Shown here: positions 25,159 to 34,600 of the stretch, piece after piece
Numbering within the stretch: position 1 is the first letter of the stretch
Layout: every line of letters begins with the position of its first letter
Source: Paenibacillus albus
GTDB taxonomy: Bacteria; Bacillota; Bacilli; Paenibacillales; Paenibacillaceae
Length of the DNA stretch: 64,000 nt
Direction of reading: 5' to 3'
Assembly: GCF_003952225.1 (NCBI RefSeq)
Contig: NZ_CP034437.1
Span: forward strand, 5,346,501 to 5,410,500
The notes under the pieces: model-generated
The model's database searches: none
The model's input: only the letters and a program-made list of their open reading frames with translations
What the model was told of the DNA's origin: nothing
Translations under genes and position numbers: made by a program

Positions 25159-25911
25159 CTACTTCGTGACTTCCGCGATCCAATCCAGCACACGCGGCAG
25201 CTTCATGTTCCAATAGCCCCACTCATGCTGGTGGTTTGGTTCTTCCTCGTACGCCAGCTCGACGCCAAGTTCCTTCGCGTAGTTCAAGAAGCGAATGTTG
25301 TCCTCGTACAGGAAGTCCGCCGTACCGCAGCACTGATACAGCGCTGGAAGCTTCGCCCCCGACTTAACTGCACGTTCCGCGAGATAGAACAGATCGTCCT
25401 TGTGCTCCTTCGTACCCTCCAGGTCACCGAAAATCTCCGTGAACTCATTGCCTTCAAACAGATGAGGCAATGCGCGGATATCGAGTGCGCCGGAGAAGCT
25501 TGCAGCCGCCGCATAGCGATCAGGATGCGCAAGCGCCAGCTTGAAGGCGCCATAGCCGCCCATCGACAACCCCGCCACGAATGTATCTTCGCGACGATCC
25601 GAGATCGGGAACATAGCCTTCACGATCTTCGGCAGCTCCTCGCTGATATACGTCCAATACTTGCGGCCATGCGCCATATCGGAGTAGAAGCTGCGGTGCA
25701 CATTCGGCATCACGACAGCCATCCGGCGGTTCGCCAGCTGATACTCGATTGTCGTTTGGCGAAGCCAAGTGGTATCATCGTCGCTCAAACCATGCAGCAT
25801 GTACAGCACCGGAAGTTTTTCTCCCGGCTGCACATCTTGCGGCATAATGACCGTCAGTGGCGAGGTCATGCCAAGTACGCTTGAGAAAAAAGTCATATGA
25901 ATAACAGCCAT
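25159..25911 (-). CDS. Esterase D-type alpha/beta hydrolase (paralog 1)
   Basis: A 250-residue cytoplasmic serine esterase, tributyrin-esterase/EstA-like. The oxyanion region MLHGLSDDDTTWLR and the nucleophile elbow GLSMGGYG (near residue 120) are present, with an acidic residue in the GTADFLYEDN region and the catalytic His in HQHEWGYWN. It is the last gene of the sugar transporter operon and is paralogous to the gene at 33223-33999, which sits on the other side of the same cluster. Likely substrates are acetyl or acyl groups on imported oligosaccharides, by context only. Confidence 0.88.
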   Translation of the reverse strand: MAVIHMTFFSSVLGMTSPLTVIMPQDVQPGEKLPVLYMLHGLSDDDTTWLRQTTIEYQLANRRMAVVMPNVHRSFYSDMAHGRKYWTYISEELPKIVKAMFPISDRREDTFVAGLSMGGYGAFKLALAHPDRYAAAASFSGALDIRALPHLFEGNEFTEIFGDLEGTKEHKDDLFYLAERAVKSGAKLPALYQCCGTADFLYEDNIRFLNYAKELGVELAYEEEPNHQHEWGYWNMKLPRVLDWIAEVTK

Positions 25912-25966
25912 TTTCCGAACGCTCCCCCATCGTTTGTTATACCATTACCTTTAAACTAGTATAACT

Positions 25967-26872
25967 TTACTCCTTCACCGAGCCAAGCGTAATCCCCGTA
26001 ATAAAATAGCGCTGCAGCAGCGGGTAAATAATCAGAATCGGCAGCATCGTCACTGCAATCTTCGCAGAGCTTAGCGTCTGATCAGATACACTCGTAAGCT
26101 GGCTGACATTATCGGTCGTTATCTTAGTTGGGTCAATCGTTACAACGACCTGCTGCAAATACGTTTGCAGCGGAATCAAATTGCTCTTCGTAACGTAGAT
26201 CATCGCACTGAAGTATTCGTTCCATGTGCCAACAATGTTGAACAGCGTGATCGTCGCAAGCACCGGCAGCGAAAGCGGCAAGTAAATCTGAATCAGCTTC
26301 CGCCACGCACCCGCTCCGTCCATCCCCGCAGACTCATCCAGCTCTCGCGGCAGATTACGGAAGAAGTTCATAACGAGAATCGCATTGTACACATTAACGA
26401 GACCTGGAAGAATAAGCACCCAGAAATTATTCATAAGCCCTAGTGATTTGATAGTCAGGTAGGTTGGAACAAGCCCGCCATTAAACATCATCACGAATAC
26501 GAAAATCCACATATACACGTTCCGCGATTTGAACTGCTTCGTCTCACGCGACAGCGGATACGCCATTAAGACCGTTGCCATGACGCTAAATAATGTATAG
26601 ATGAACGTCCGCTTGATCGTCACCCAGAACGATAGGAAGAACTGCTTGTCTGCGAACACTTTATCATAAGAGCCCAAAGTTAGTCCCTTCGGCCAGAGAA
26701 AGACTTGACCAGCCATAGCCAGTGACGCCTTACTAAGCGATAACGCAAGCGTGTGAATGATCGGCGCGACCGAGAGCAGCGAGATAAGAACTAGAATGAT
26801 GAACAGCACGACGTCAAAGGAACGCGAGCCTAACGATTTATTTTGAACCATAGCGATCACCTCATTATTCAA
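25967..26872 (-). CDS. Carbohydrate ABC transporter permease, LplC/YtcP type
   Basis: A 301-residue membrane permease with six predicted helices and the EAA loop DESAGMDGAGAWRKLIQIYLP (about residues 185-205) that contacts the ATPase. It resembles the second permease of LplABC-type oligosaccharide importers. It starts 3 bases after the LplB-type gene ends, so they form a pair. No ATP-binding subunit is in the cluster; members of this group usually share an MsmX-type ATPase encoded elsewhere. Confidence 0.92.
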   Translation of the reverse strand: MNNEVIAMVQNKSLGSRSFDVVLFIILVLISLLSVAPIIHTLALSLSKASLAMAGQVFLWPKGLTLGSYDKVFADKQFFLSFWVTIKRTFIYTLFSVMATVLMAYPLSRETKQFKSRNVYMWIFVFVMMFNGGLVPTYLTIKSLGLMNNFWVLILPGLVNVYNAILVMNFFRNLPRELDESAGMDGAGAWRKLIQIYLPLSLPVLATITLFNIVGTWNEYFSAMIYVTKSNLIPLQTYLQQVVVTIDPTKITTDNVSQLTSVSDQTLSSAKIAVTMLPILIIYPLLQRYFITGITLGSVKE

Positions 26873-26875
26873 GCA

Positions 26876-27784
26876 CTAGAAAATCCGATAATTAGCAAAC
26901 CTGTAAGCCATGCTGTAAGTGAATACGACCAAGATGAAGCTTACGACGGAGTTGAGTAATCCGATTGCTGTTGCCACCGAATACTGGGCCGACATCAGAC
27001 CGGAACGGTAAACGTAAGTATCGATAATATCGCCGGTATCGTACACGAGCACGTTGTAAAGGTTGAAGATTTGATCGAAGCCAGCGTTCAATACGCCATT
27101 GAGGCTCAGCGTCGCTAGCAGCGCAATCGTCATCGCAATACCCGGCAATGTAATATGCATAAGTTTCTGGAAACGTCCTGCCCCGTCGATTTCAGCCGCT
27201 TCATACAGCGAAGGGTTGATGTTCGTTAAGGCCGCCAAATAAATAATGGTGGAGAAACCGAATTCCTTCCACACGTTCGTCGAAATGATAATCGAACGGA
27301 ACCAATCGTTGCTGCCAAGGAACATCTGCGGCTCAACGCCGAACCAGTGATGCAGCACCCAGTTCACCGGACCCTCCAGCGAGAGTACATCCTTCAGAAT
27401 GCCTGCAACGACAACCCACGATAGAAAATGGGGCAAATAAACGACGGTCTGCACCGTGCGTTTGAACCAGCGCAGCCGAATTTCATTCAGCATGAGCGCG
27501 AATACAACGGGGAAAATAATCATCGTAATGATTTTTCCAAAAGAAATAATAAGCGTGTTGCGCAAGATTGTCTTGCTCTCCGGGTTATCCAGTACAAAGC
27601 GGAAATATTTAAAACCTGCCCAAGGCATATGCCATACGCCCATAATGCCCTTCGTCGGAACAAAATCTTTGAACGCAAGCACAATACCCGTCATCGGATA
27701 GATTTGAAAAATCAGTACCAATACGAGAGCAGGCAACAGCATCAAATGAAAATGAGTCGATTCCTTCTGTAAAAGCTTTGCCAT
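26876..27784 (-). CDS. Carbohydrate ABC transporter permease, LplB type
   Basis: A 302-residue permease with six membrane helices; the N-terminal HFHLMLLPALVLVLIFQIYPM and the EAA loop YEAAEIDGAGRFQKLMHITLPG are typical of LplB. It partners with the LplC-type permease and the upstream lipoprotein SBP. A stem-loop lies between it and the SBP gene, which could lower permease expression relative to the binding protein. Confidence 0.92.
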   Translation of the reverse strand: MAKLLQKESTHFHLMLLPALVLVLIFQIYPMTGIVLAFKDFVPTKGIMGVWHMPWAGFKYFRFVLDNPESKTILRNTLIISFGKIITMIIFPVVFALMLNEIRLRWFKRTVQTVVYLPHFLSWVVVAGILKDVLSLEGPVNWVLHHWFGVEPQMFLGSNDWFRSIIISTNVWKEFGFSTIIYLAALTNINPSLYEAAEIDGAGRFQKLMHITLPGIAMTIALLATLSLNGVLNAGFDQIFNLYNVLVYDTGDIIDTYVYRSGLMSAQYSVATAIGLLNSVVSFILVVFTYSMAYRFANYRIF

Positions 27785-27819
27785 CTCTTTCTCTCCTCCT
27801 AACCGTACCCAGGTGTGCG

Positions 27820-27851
27820 GAAGGCGTTAACCACGAGTAGTTAACGCCTTC
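27820..27851 (-). promoter_or_regulatory. Intercistronic stem-loop between SBP and permease genes
   Basis: A perfect 12-bp stem, GAAGGCGTTAAC / GTTAACGCCTTC, with an 8-base loop and no T-tract on the minus strand. In binding-protein operons such structures commonly protect the upstream message from degradation, giving more SBP than permease. Confidence 0.6.
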
Positions 27852-27875
27852 TACGTCCCGCAGCTGTTAAACGGT

Positions 27876-29600
27876 TTATTGCTGTTTCAAATAGGCTTCG
27901 TTGACTTCATTCGTAATTTGCTCGCCGCCCATTTTGTTCCAGCTTGCTACGAAGCTGTCAAACTCAGAGATTGGCTTCTTGCCCATGATAATTTCGAGGA
28001 AGGTCTTCGTTTGCAAATCGCTAAGCGTCGTGAAGCTCTGTTCCATTGTTGGTGTTGTGCCCGTGAACTCGTTGAACACGTTGTTCAGCTTGTTGCGGGA
28101 TACGACGCCGTTACCTTCCATCCAAGCTAGGTATGTCTTATAGTTGTTCAGATCTTTCTTCGGATTGTCCTTCTCCGATTTCACTTGATCGAAGATCGGC
28201 TTCTCTGCTACGTCGAGAATATCTTCTTTCGCTGTGCCTGCAAAGATGTCGTCGAATTTCTTAACGGTACGCGCTGTTGTATCCGGGAATACCGGCACGA
28301 CTTGGCCATTAAGCCCCCATTGCGTGCGAGTCGAATCGCTTGCTTTGTAGATACCGGTCGTTTCAAGCTCAAGCAGCTCAGGAATCTTCTTCGAGGAGTT
28401 CGCCTTCATGATGTTCATAATCTTCACGGCGAGTTCCGGATGCTCGAAGCCTTTCTTCACGACGATGAAGGAGTTGGAGTAGAAATCGTTGCCAACGTTA
28501 ACGTGATCGCCCGTCATGATCGGATAAGCTTTCCATTCTCCCTTCGGATTGTTGTCGATGCCGCTGCCGATCGGCCAGTACGGATTCCACCACATGCCCA
28601 TCATTAGACCAGCACGGTCGCTAGCAAGGAATTCTGCCGTTTTGTTGCCGTCACGAAGTGCGAATTCACTGTCGAGAGAACCGTCTTTGTACATTTGCGC
28701 CAGCTTGCCGAGCGCCGTCTTCACAGCAGGCTGCGTTGAACCGTAAACCAGTTTACCGGAATCGTCCTTCACCCACATGTTCGGGAATGCGTTCTCAGCC
28801 CACATGAGACCTGTGAACGTGAACGGCTCGCCGTTGAACAGCTGTGCGCCTTGCGCTGCAAGACCGATTTCGTCCTTCTTGCCGTTGCCGTTCGGATCTT
28901 GCTCCTTGAATGCTTTTGCCACGGTCATCAGTTCGTCTGTCGTTGTCGGCGCTTTCAGCTTCAGCTTGTCCAGCCAGTCTTGACGAACCCACACCATATT
29001 GACGTTGTTCATATCGTTGACGCTTGGCAGACCGTACAACTTGCCGTCGAACGAAGCGTTATCAAGCGCCTTGTTGTTCACGGATTGGTTAACTTCTTTA
29101 ACCGCATCGCTAGCGTATTGATCGTAAACCGTTGTCAAATCTTCAATCATGCCAGCATCATACAGACGCTTGAGCAATGTCTTCGCTGGTGTTTTATCGA
29201 TGTTCTCTACAACGAAGATATCCGGAATATCGTTGGATGCGATCATCAGGTTGAATTTATTGGAGTAGGCCGGGCCGTTCGCTTCCCAAATCGGCGTCGA
29301 CTTGATGTTCAGCGCCTTCTCCAGGTAGGACTTGTATTTATTGTTTTCGTAGGATTCGCCTTCAGGGAACTTCTTCGCTGCTTCCGGGTTGTTGTTTACA
29401 ATTGTTGTGAAATTAACGGTTTCAGCGTAAGGACCGAACGGATCCGGCTTCTCAGCTGGTGCTGCGCCTTCAGTTGTCTGGTTCTGAGTCGCTCCATTAT
29501 TTGTTCCGGCGTTTGCGCCATTGTTTGCGTTATCTGTCTTCGAGCAAGCGGATACAACAAGCATTAGTGCAACTGCCGAGATCAATGCTGTCTTTTTCAT
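27876..29600 (-). CDS. Extracellular sugar-binding lipoprotein, LplA type
   Basis: A 574-residue SBP. The signal peptide ends in the lipobox VSAC with Cys19 as the lipidation site; a low-complexity Asn/Gly/Ala/Thr linker (residues about 24-45) follows, then the two-lobe solute-binding fold of LplA-like proteins (for example VDFTT-like start VNFTTIVNNN and the later WWNPYWPIGSG). The ATG at 29600 has GAAGG upstream; in-frame sequence further upstream is not a signal peptide. It delivers a sugar to the permease pair directly downstream. A candidate cre box lies 112 bases upstream. Confidence 0.93.
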   Translation of the reverse strand: MKKTALISAVALMLVVSACSKTDNANNGANAGTNNGATQNQTTEGAAPAEKPDPFGPYAETVNFTTIVNNNPEAAKKFPEGESYENNKYKSYLEKALNIKSTPIWEANGPAYSNKFNLMIASNDIPDIFVVENIDKTPAKTLLKRLYDAGMIEDLTTVYDQYASDAVKEVNQSVNNKALDNASFDGKLYGLPSVNDMNNVNMVWVRQDWLDKLKLKAPTTTDELMTVAKAFKEQDPNGNGKKDEIGLAAQGAQLFNGEPFTFTGLMWAENAFPNMWVKDDSGKLVYGSTQPAVKTALGKLAQMYKDGSLDSEFALRDGNKTAEFLASDRAGLMMGMWWNPYWPIGSGIDNNPKGEWKAYPIMTGDHVNVGNDFYSNSFIVVKKGFEHPELAVKIMNIMKANSSKKIPELLELETTGIYKASDSTRTQWGLNGQVVPVFPDTTARTVKKFDDIFAGTAKEDILDVAEKPIFDQVKSEKDNPKKDLNNYKTYLAWMEGNGVVSRNKLNNVFNEFTGTTPTMEQSFTTLSDLQTKTFLEIIMGKKPISEFDSFVASWNKMGGEQITNEVNEAYLKQQ

Positions 29601-29711
29601 TGCTACCCCTTCTTTCGGCTCTATGTTTATTTGGTACATGACCATCATACCTCTGCCGATTGAATGATCGTGAGAGAATCCTAACCGCTGCGCGGGCGAA
29701 GATTGTTCGTA

Positions 29712-29725
29712 TGAAAACGCTCTCG
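29712..29725 (+). promoter_or_regulatory. Candidate cre box upstream of the SBP gene
   Basis: TGAAAACGCTCTCG matches the cre consensus at 12 of 14 positions (the last-but-three and last bases differ). It lies in the 261-base space between the response regulator and the SBP gene, so carbon-catabolite control of the transporter is plausible. Confidence 0.45.
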
Positions 29726-29861
29726 CGAGCGGCATCCGACATTTTTCTACCCACTGGTTAATAATTTTCTGACCCCACTTGTGAAAATAGTTTCAAAAAA
29801 GTGCTGCAGGAACAAGCGATGCGCCAACTCCCCCCGTTCGCCGCTTGTTTCACCGACCAAT

Positions 29862-31274
29862 CTAACGCAGACTAGCTTGCAGCTGCTTCTCCCGGTACTC
29901 CGACGGCACCATGCCTGTCTGCACGCGGAAGATTTTGCTGAAATACTTCTCGTCCTGGAAGCCCGTCTTCTCCGCGATCCAATAGATGGGCATGTCCGCA
30001 TATTGCGTCAGCATCTGCTTCGCTTTCTCCAGCCGCGCTTCCTTGAGCGCTTCATGGAACGACTTGCCGACAATTTCCTTAAACACGGTGCTGAAATAGC
30101 TTTGGCTTAGATTCACCTTTGCGGACAGCTCTGTCCGGTTCGCGCTCTCGCCGGAATCGGTATGAAGCATCTCAAGCGCGCGCATGATCGCGATGAATAC
30201 ATCATTCGAGCAGCCGCGGCTGCGCGAGTACTGCGCCATCCGCAAGCAGCACTGCTCAAACCATTGCTGCCACTGCGCAAGTGTAGCGAAAGCCGCCGCC
30301 GCCTCGCGCCAATTCGGCCATAGCTGATTCGTCTCAGCGAGCAGCTCCCATGCCGCCGCCATATCCTCGAACATCGAGACGACTTTCGCGCTTGGCAGCT
30401 CCATCTCGCGCAAGCGCTGCATCAGCTCGTCGAACTCCTTCTTATCGAACAGCCAGCGCAGCTTCAGCCAGCTGCTCCGGAAATCCGCAGGAATATCCGC
30501 CGATCCCGCAAGGCGAGAGGAAGCCGAAGCTATGAGTTCTCCTTGCTGAACGGTCCAGTCTTCTCCTCGTCCCATATGCAGCGTATAGAAGTAGCGGTCC
30601 CTTAGTGCCGGCAGCCACTCGGAGGCTCTCGTCTTCTCGCTCCAGTCATTCACGCGGATCAAACAAAACTCGTCTGCATGCTCGGCTTCTCTCATTCGCG
30701 TAAGCAGAGCATCCACTTCCGCACTCGTCTTATTGGCGATTAGCCACACCGCTTCCTGTACTTGCACCGCGCCTTCAAGCAGCGCCGGATGGAGCTGCTG
30801 GCTGCTCCGCGCCGGACGCATCATAATGAGCGCCTGACGAGTCGCCTTCTCTGCTTCCTCTTCAGCCGCCGCCTGTCCGCCACGCTGCTCACTATCGGAT
30901 TCTATTCGTCCTTGAATCCGGCGCAGCATCTCTTCAAGCACATTGTCCGCAATATCGGTCTTCACGACGTAATCAATCGCGCCAAGCCGCACGGCATCCT
31001 GTAAGAAATGAAAATCTTGATGGCAAGTCAGCACGACAATCCGAATCGCCGGAAACCGCTCCTTCACCGACTTCATCAGCTCGAACCCGTTCATAACCGG
31101 CATCGTCAGATCCGTCATAAGCAGATCAATCGGCATTTGCTCCATAATCTCAAGCGCGCTTTCGCCATTGTCCGCCTCGGCTACGATTTCGAAGCCGCAC
31201 TCCTTCCAGGGAACGGTATAGATTAATCCTTTGCGTACCAAATGCTCATCATCCACGATCAACGTCCTGATCAT
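29862..31274 (-). CDS. YesN-type AraC response regulator
   Basis: A 470-residue regulator. The N-terminal receiver (residues 1-120) has acidic pocket residues VDDE and phosphoacceptor Asp55 in MTDLTMPV, with Lys in VVKTDI. The middle region is variable, and the C-terminal 100 residues form the AraC DNA-binding domain (VNLSQSYFSTVFKEIVGKSF; IAEKTGFQDEKYFSKIFRVQTG). The start overlaps the end of the kinase gene by 26 bases. It would activate the LplABC-type transporter operon directly downstream. Confidence 0.94.
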   Translation of the reverse strand: MIRTLIVDDEHLVRKGLIYTVPWKECGFEIVAEADNGESALEIMEQMPIDLLMTDLTMPVMNGFELMKSVKERFPAIRIVVLTCHQDFHFLQDAVRLGAIDYVVKTDIADNVLEEMLRRIQGRIESDSEQRGGQAAAEEEAEKATRQALIMMRPARSSQQLHPALLEGAVQVQEAVWLIANKTSAEVDALLTRMREAEHADEFCLIRVNDWSEKTRASEWLPALRDRYFYTLHMGRGEDWTVQQGELIASASSRLAGSADIPADFRSSWLKLRWLFDKKEFDELMQRLREMELPSAKVVSMFEDMAAAWELLAETNQLWPNWREAAAAFATLAQWQQWFEQCCLRMAQYSRSRGCSNDVFIAIMRALEMLHTDSGESANRTELSAKVNLSQSYFSTVFKEIVGKSFHEALKEARLEKAKQMLTQYADMPIYWIAEKTGFQDEKYFSKIFRVQTGMVPSEYREKQLQASLR

Positions 31275-33033
31275 CCCATACCTCCTTAATGACCGTCGGC
31301 AGCCGCAGAATCATAATCGTGCCTACCCCGATCTCGCTCTCCGCTTTCAGTCCGTATTGCTCCCCATAATACATTTTCACAATATTGTTCACAAAATTAA
31401 GTCCGATGCCAAGTCCAACCTTGCGCCGCTCCGCATTGTCTGTCACGAGCAGCGTCTGCACAACTTCCTGCGACATGCCTTCGCCGTTATCTTTGACCGT
31501 TATGCAGAAGTGTTGATCCCGCTCGAGCGTTACCCGCACTTCGATCTTGCCGTCTTTTTGCTTAAACCCATGGTATAGCGCGTTCTCCACGAGTGGCTGC
31601 AGCAGAAACCTTGGCATCTGAATGACGCCTGCTTGCTCATCCAATTCAATATCGACATGGAACTGATGATTATAGCGGATTTGCTGCAGCTCCACATAGT
31701 CCTTCACCGTCTGGATTTCATCGCCGACCGTTACAATCTTGCCTTCCTTGCCCATGTTGTAATTGAGTACCCTGGAGAAAATCATCAGCAGCCGTACGAT
31801 CTCGTCCTGCCCATTAATCTTCGCGAGCCACTGCGCCGTGTTGAGCGTGTTATGGATAAAATGAGGATTCATCTGATACATCAGCTTCTCCACTTCGAGA
31901 TGCCTTTTGCGAGCTTCCTTCTGCTCAATCTCCTGCATAAGCCCGCGTATGCGCTGACGCATCTCGTAGAATTGCATAAGCAGCTCATCGAATTCTTTAA
32001 TATGCAATGAAAGCGGAGGCTCATTGAACCGGTTCTCTCCAAGCAGCTTGAATTGCATGCGAATTCGCTGCAAAGGGCGGTAAATCATGCCCCATATAAT
32101 CCAGCCAATCAAGAGACCGATCAATAAAGATAGGACGCCGACGGCAGCGAACTTCCGCAGCCACGCATTCACTTCCTTGTGATAGGCGTCTCTTTCTATG
32201 GCGATGGCAAGCTGAATCCCATAGCTGCTCTTCGTGCCGAAGAAGACGTAGTCGCTGGCGCTCTTCTTCTTCACGTTCTCGAAGTCAGAGCCTGTTATGA
32301 ACTGGCTCTCACCGTTGCTGTTGTAGATAATGTGATCCTTCGCATCGAGGAGTAAATGAGTAACCGGCATGCCGTATGGCTCATCGTTGAACAAGCTCGT
32401 AATCGCCAATAAATTCGTTTCAATATAGACGTAGATGGGACCGTTAACGGGCTTGCCATCCTCGGATTCCGTCTCGCGCATAATCGAGAAAACTGTATTC
32501 TTGCTGTTCGTATACAGCGTGCGATGAGGGCCGTGGATCGTGTAGTTGCTCTTTTCCTGATTGATTTTACTAAAAGTATCCACATCGAGCTGCGGATTGA
32601 TGTACAAATTCTCAAACAAAAACTGCTTCGAGTCCGGCAAATAATACGCGGTCAGACCAAGCAGCGGATTCGTATAGTTGATGAGGGATATGTAATTCTC
32701 GATTTCCGTGCCGATCATCTTCTTATCAAGCGGGTCGTTGGTCGCAAGGTAAGACTTCAGGTCTTTGCCGACCTTCCCTTCGAAGGCGAGCTGGCGCGAA
32801 GAGTAATCGAGGTTGCTCAGCACGGACTCCATCCCTTTGCGCTCTTGCTCCAGGCTGCTGACGACACCTTTCTCAACCTTGTTCTGCAGCACATTGTAAA
32901 TCCCGTAATACGAGATGACGCCGATCAGCGACAGAGGGATGAGTACGGACAATACCAGCATGGCGAACAACCGGTGCTTCAGCTGATAAGGCAGGACGTC
33001 GATATTGCGTGCTTTGCGATACGTCTTCTTCAC
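31249..33033 (-). CDS. YesM-type sensor histidine kinase
   Basis: A 594-residue kinase with membrane helices near residues 28-50 and 290-312 around an extracytoplasmic sensing region, a HAMP-like linker, the His_kinase motif MNPHFIHNTLNTAQW near residue 395, and a HATPase_c domain (LVENALYHG, DNGEGM, GIGLNFV). It pairs with the response regulator that overlaps its 3' end. The sensed sugar is unknown; its genomic link to an oligosaccharide SBP suggests it detects that sugar or the loaded SBP. Confidence 0.94.
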   Translation of the reverse strand: MKKTYRKARNIDVLPYQLKHRLFAMLVLSVLIPLSLIGVISYYGIYNVLQNKVEKGVVSSLEQERKGMESVLSNLDYSSRQLAFEGKVGKDLKSYLATNDPLDKKMIGTEIENYISLINYTNPLLGLTAYYLPDSKQFLFENLYINPQLDVDTFSKINQEKSNYTIHGPHRTLYTNSKNTVFSIMRETESEDGKPVNGPIYVYIETNLLAITSLFNDEPYGMPVTHLLLDAKDHIIYNSNGESQFITGSDFENVKKKSASDYVFFGTKSSYGIQLAIAIERDAYHKEVNAWLRKFAAVGVLSLLIGLLIGWIIWGMIYRPLQRIRMQFKLLGENRFNEPPLSLHIKEFDELLMQFYEMRQRIRGLMQEIEQKEARKRHLEVEKLMYQMNPHFIHNTLNTAQWLAKINGQDEIVRLLMIFSRVLNYNMGKEGKIVTVGDEIQTVKDYVELQQIRYNHQFHVDIELDEQAGVIQMPRFLLQPLVENALYHGFKQKDGKIEVRVTLERDQHFCITVKDNGEGMSQEVVQTLLVTDNAERRKVGLGIGLNFVNNIVKMYYGEQYGLKAESEIGVGTIMILRLPTVIKEVWDDQDVDRG

Positions 33034-33065
33034 TAAGGCCCAACCTTTCCGAGTTAGCGCGTATT

Positions 33066-33115
33066 AAAAAACTCCTTGTCCGCAAAGCATCAGCTCTGCG
33101 AACAAGGAGATTAAC
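33066..33115 (-). terminator. Terminator after esterase paralog 2
   Basis: A 13-bp stem CTCCTTGTCCGCA (33072-33084) with 33097-33109 (one mismatch), followed on the minus strand by TTTTTTAATAC. It separates the esterase from the kinase gene, so the kinase must have its own promoter in the region 33034-33222 or rely on readthrough. Confidence 0.75.
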
Positions 33116-33222
33116 GGGCGATATAAGACCGCTTTCATTACAGCTTAGCTTGCTTAAGTGTAAGTGCTCCTGATGTTGTTACTTATTCTACATCTTAGGA
33201 GAAGCGAGAACAACCACCGGAT

Positions 33223-33999
33223 TTACCGCAGCGGAAGCCAGCGAAGAACATCCTGGATGGTCTTGTCCCAGTAGGCCCAATCATGGCTGCCCGGTTCTTC
33301 ATGATACGTGAAATCAAGGTTGGAGCCTTCAAAAGCAGCCTTCAAATCCAAGTTATGCTCGTAGAGAAAATCGTTCGTTCCGCATGTCTGGTAAATCTTC
33401 GGATTCTCGCCAGCCGACTCCGAACACTTGCTGATCAGATGATACAGATCGTTACCCGTTCCCTCCTGAGGCTGATCTCCGAAAACGAGGTTCAGGAAGC
33501 GCGGACGCTCCAGCATCTCCTTAAACTTCGCAGTCGCGCAGTTTAATGTGGACAGCCCTGCGGCAGCGGCGAACTGCTCTGGTTTGGTGAGTGCCCACTT
33601 CAATGCTCCGTAGCCTCCCATGGACAAACCAGCCACGAAGTTATCTTCACGCGCGTCGGACAGCGGGAAGAATGAGCGGGCAATCTTAGGCAGCTCCTCC
33701 ATTAGGAAAGTGCCGTATAGTCCGCCATAGGCCATATCGGTGTAGAAGCTCAGATGAACTTGTGGCATGACAACGGCGATTCCGAGCTCAGATACATAAC
33801 GCTCAATGGAAGTCCGGCGAAGCCAAATTGTATCGTCGTCGGAGCCTCCATGGAGCAGCCATAGAGTCGGATGACCATTTCCTCGCGAAGCTACACCGCG
33901 CATCCCGACTTGCCCGCTTGTTTGTTGGGGAAGAATGACTGTCATCGAAGTGCTAAGGCCGAGTACCTCAGAGAAAAAGTGACATTGAATAAGAGCCAT
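33223..33999 (-). CDS. Esterase D-type alpha/beta hydrolase (paralog 2)
   Basis: A 258-residue paralog of the esterase at 25159-25911, with the same LHGGSDDDTIWLRR, VVMPQVHLSFYTDMA, GLSMGGYGALK nucleophile elbow, and GSHDWAYWD catalytic His region. It carries an extra Gly/Ser-rich insert near residues 27-42. No signal peptide is present. Its own terminator separates it from the kinase gene. A near-perfect cre box lies 46 bases upstream of the start. The pair of esterases around one transporter cluster suggests deacylation of imported sugars, which is inference. Confidence 0.86.
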   Translation of the reverse strand: MALIQCHFFSEVLGLSTSMTVILPQQTSGQVGMRGVASRGNGHPTLWLLHGGSDDDTIWLRRTSIERYVSELGIAVVMPQVHLSFYTDMAYGGLYGTFLMEELPKIARSFFPLSDAREDNFVAGLSMGGYGALKWALTKPEQFAAAAGLSTLNCATAKFKEMLERPRFLNLVFGDQPQEGTGNDLYHLISKCSESAGENPKIYQTCGTNDFLYEHNLDLKAAFEGSNLDFTYHEEPGSHDWAYWDKTIQDVLRWLPLR

Positions 34000-34044
34000 T
34001 GAATATGACCGCCTTTCGATTTAAATGAAGTGCAGCACTCGCCT

Positions 34045-34058
34045 TGTAGGCGCTTTCA
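34045..34058 (-). promoter_or_regulatory. Candidate cre box upstream of esterase paralog 2
   Basis: Read on the minus strand, TGAAAGCGCCTACA fits the cre consensus at 13 of 14 positions (C instead of T at position 10). It is 46 bases before the esterase start codon. Confidence 0.5.
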
Positions 34059-34119
34059 TATTCAATTCTACACATGATTATCCTTTCTGGCACGCACTTA
34101 TGTGGCTTGCCATACAAAA

Positions 34120-34142
34120 AAGGCAGCTGGTTAGGCTGCCTT
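34120..34142 (-). terminator. Terminator after the MFS-GNAT operon
   Basis: AAGGCAGC / GCTGCCTT stem with a 7-base loop; TTTTTTG follows on the minus strand. Confidence 0.75.
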
Positions 34143-34150
34143 CCTCGCAT

Positions 34151-34600
34151 CTACTTCTCAAACTCCGTAATGTAGAATCCCGGAGCAGCCTCCACCTCAC
34201 GCTGCTCCACGAAGCCTAGCTTCGTATACAGCCGTTTCGCCGGCAAGTTGGCCGCTCCTGTCGCTACAATGAACTTCGCGGCACGATGCTGGAATATATC
34301 CAGCACATGGCTCACGAGCCGCTCGCCAATTCCTCTGCGGAAGAAGTCTGGATGTACGACAAGCCGGTGGATGTCGATGCAGCCGTTCTCTTCCTTGAAG
34401 GATACCGCTCCTGCGAGTGCTTCCCCCTGCCAGCAGCCGAAGAACTGTTCCCCGCAAGCTTGCAGCGTTTCTACCGTATCATGCAGACCGGGAATACCAT
34501 AGAACCCAATCAACCTCGCTTCCACGCTATAGGAGAGAAGCTGCATTTTAAGCAGCTCTCTCACTTGCGCTTGGTCGTTCAATTGGATTGCTCTAATCAT
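34151..34600 (-). CDS. GNAT family N-acetyltransferase
   Basis: A 149-residue acetyltransferase with the acetyl-CoA loop RRGIGERLV (near residue 88), the preceding beta-strand IHRLVVHPDF and the late motif AKRLYTKLGFVEQ. It would transfer an acetyl group from acetyl-CoA to an amine; the substrate is unknown. Its ATG overlaps the stop of the upstream MFS efflux gene in an ATGA junction, so the two are cotranslated, a combination typical of self-protection against a small molecule. Confidence 0.86.
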   Translation of the reverse strand: MIRAIQLNDQAQVRELLKMQLLSYSVEARLIGFYGIPGLHDTVETLQACGEQFFGCWQGEALAGAVSFKEENGCIDIHRLVVHPDFFRRGIGERLVSHVLDIFQHRAAKFIVATGAANLPAKRLYTKLGFVEQREVEAAPGFYITEFEK

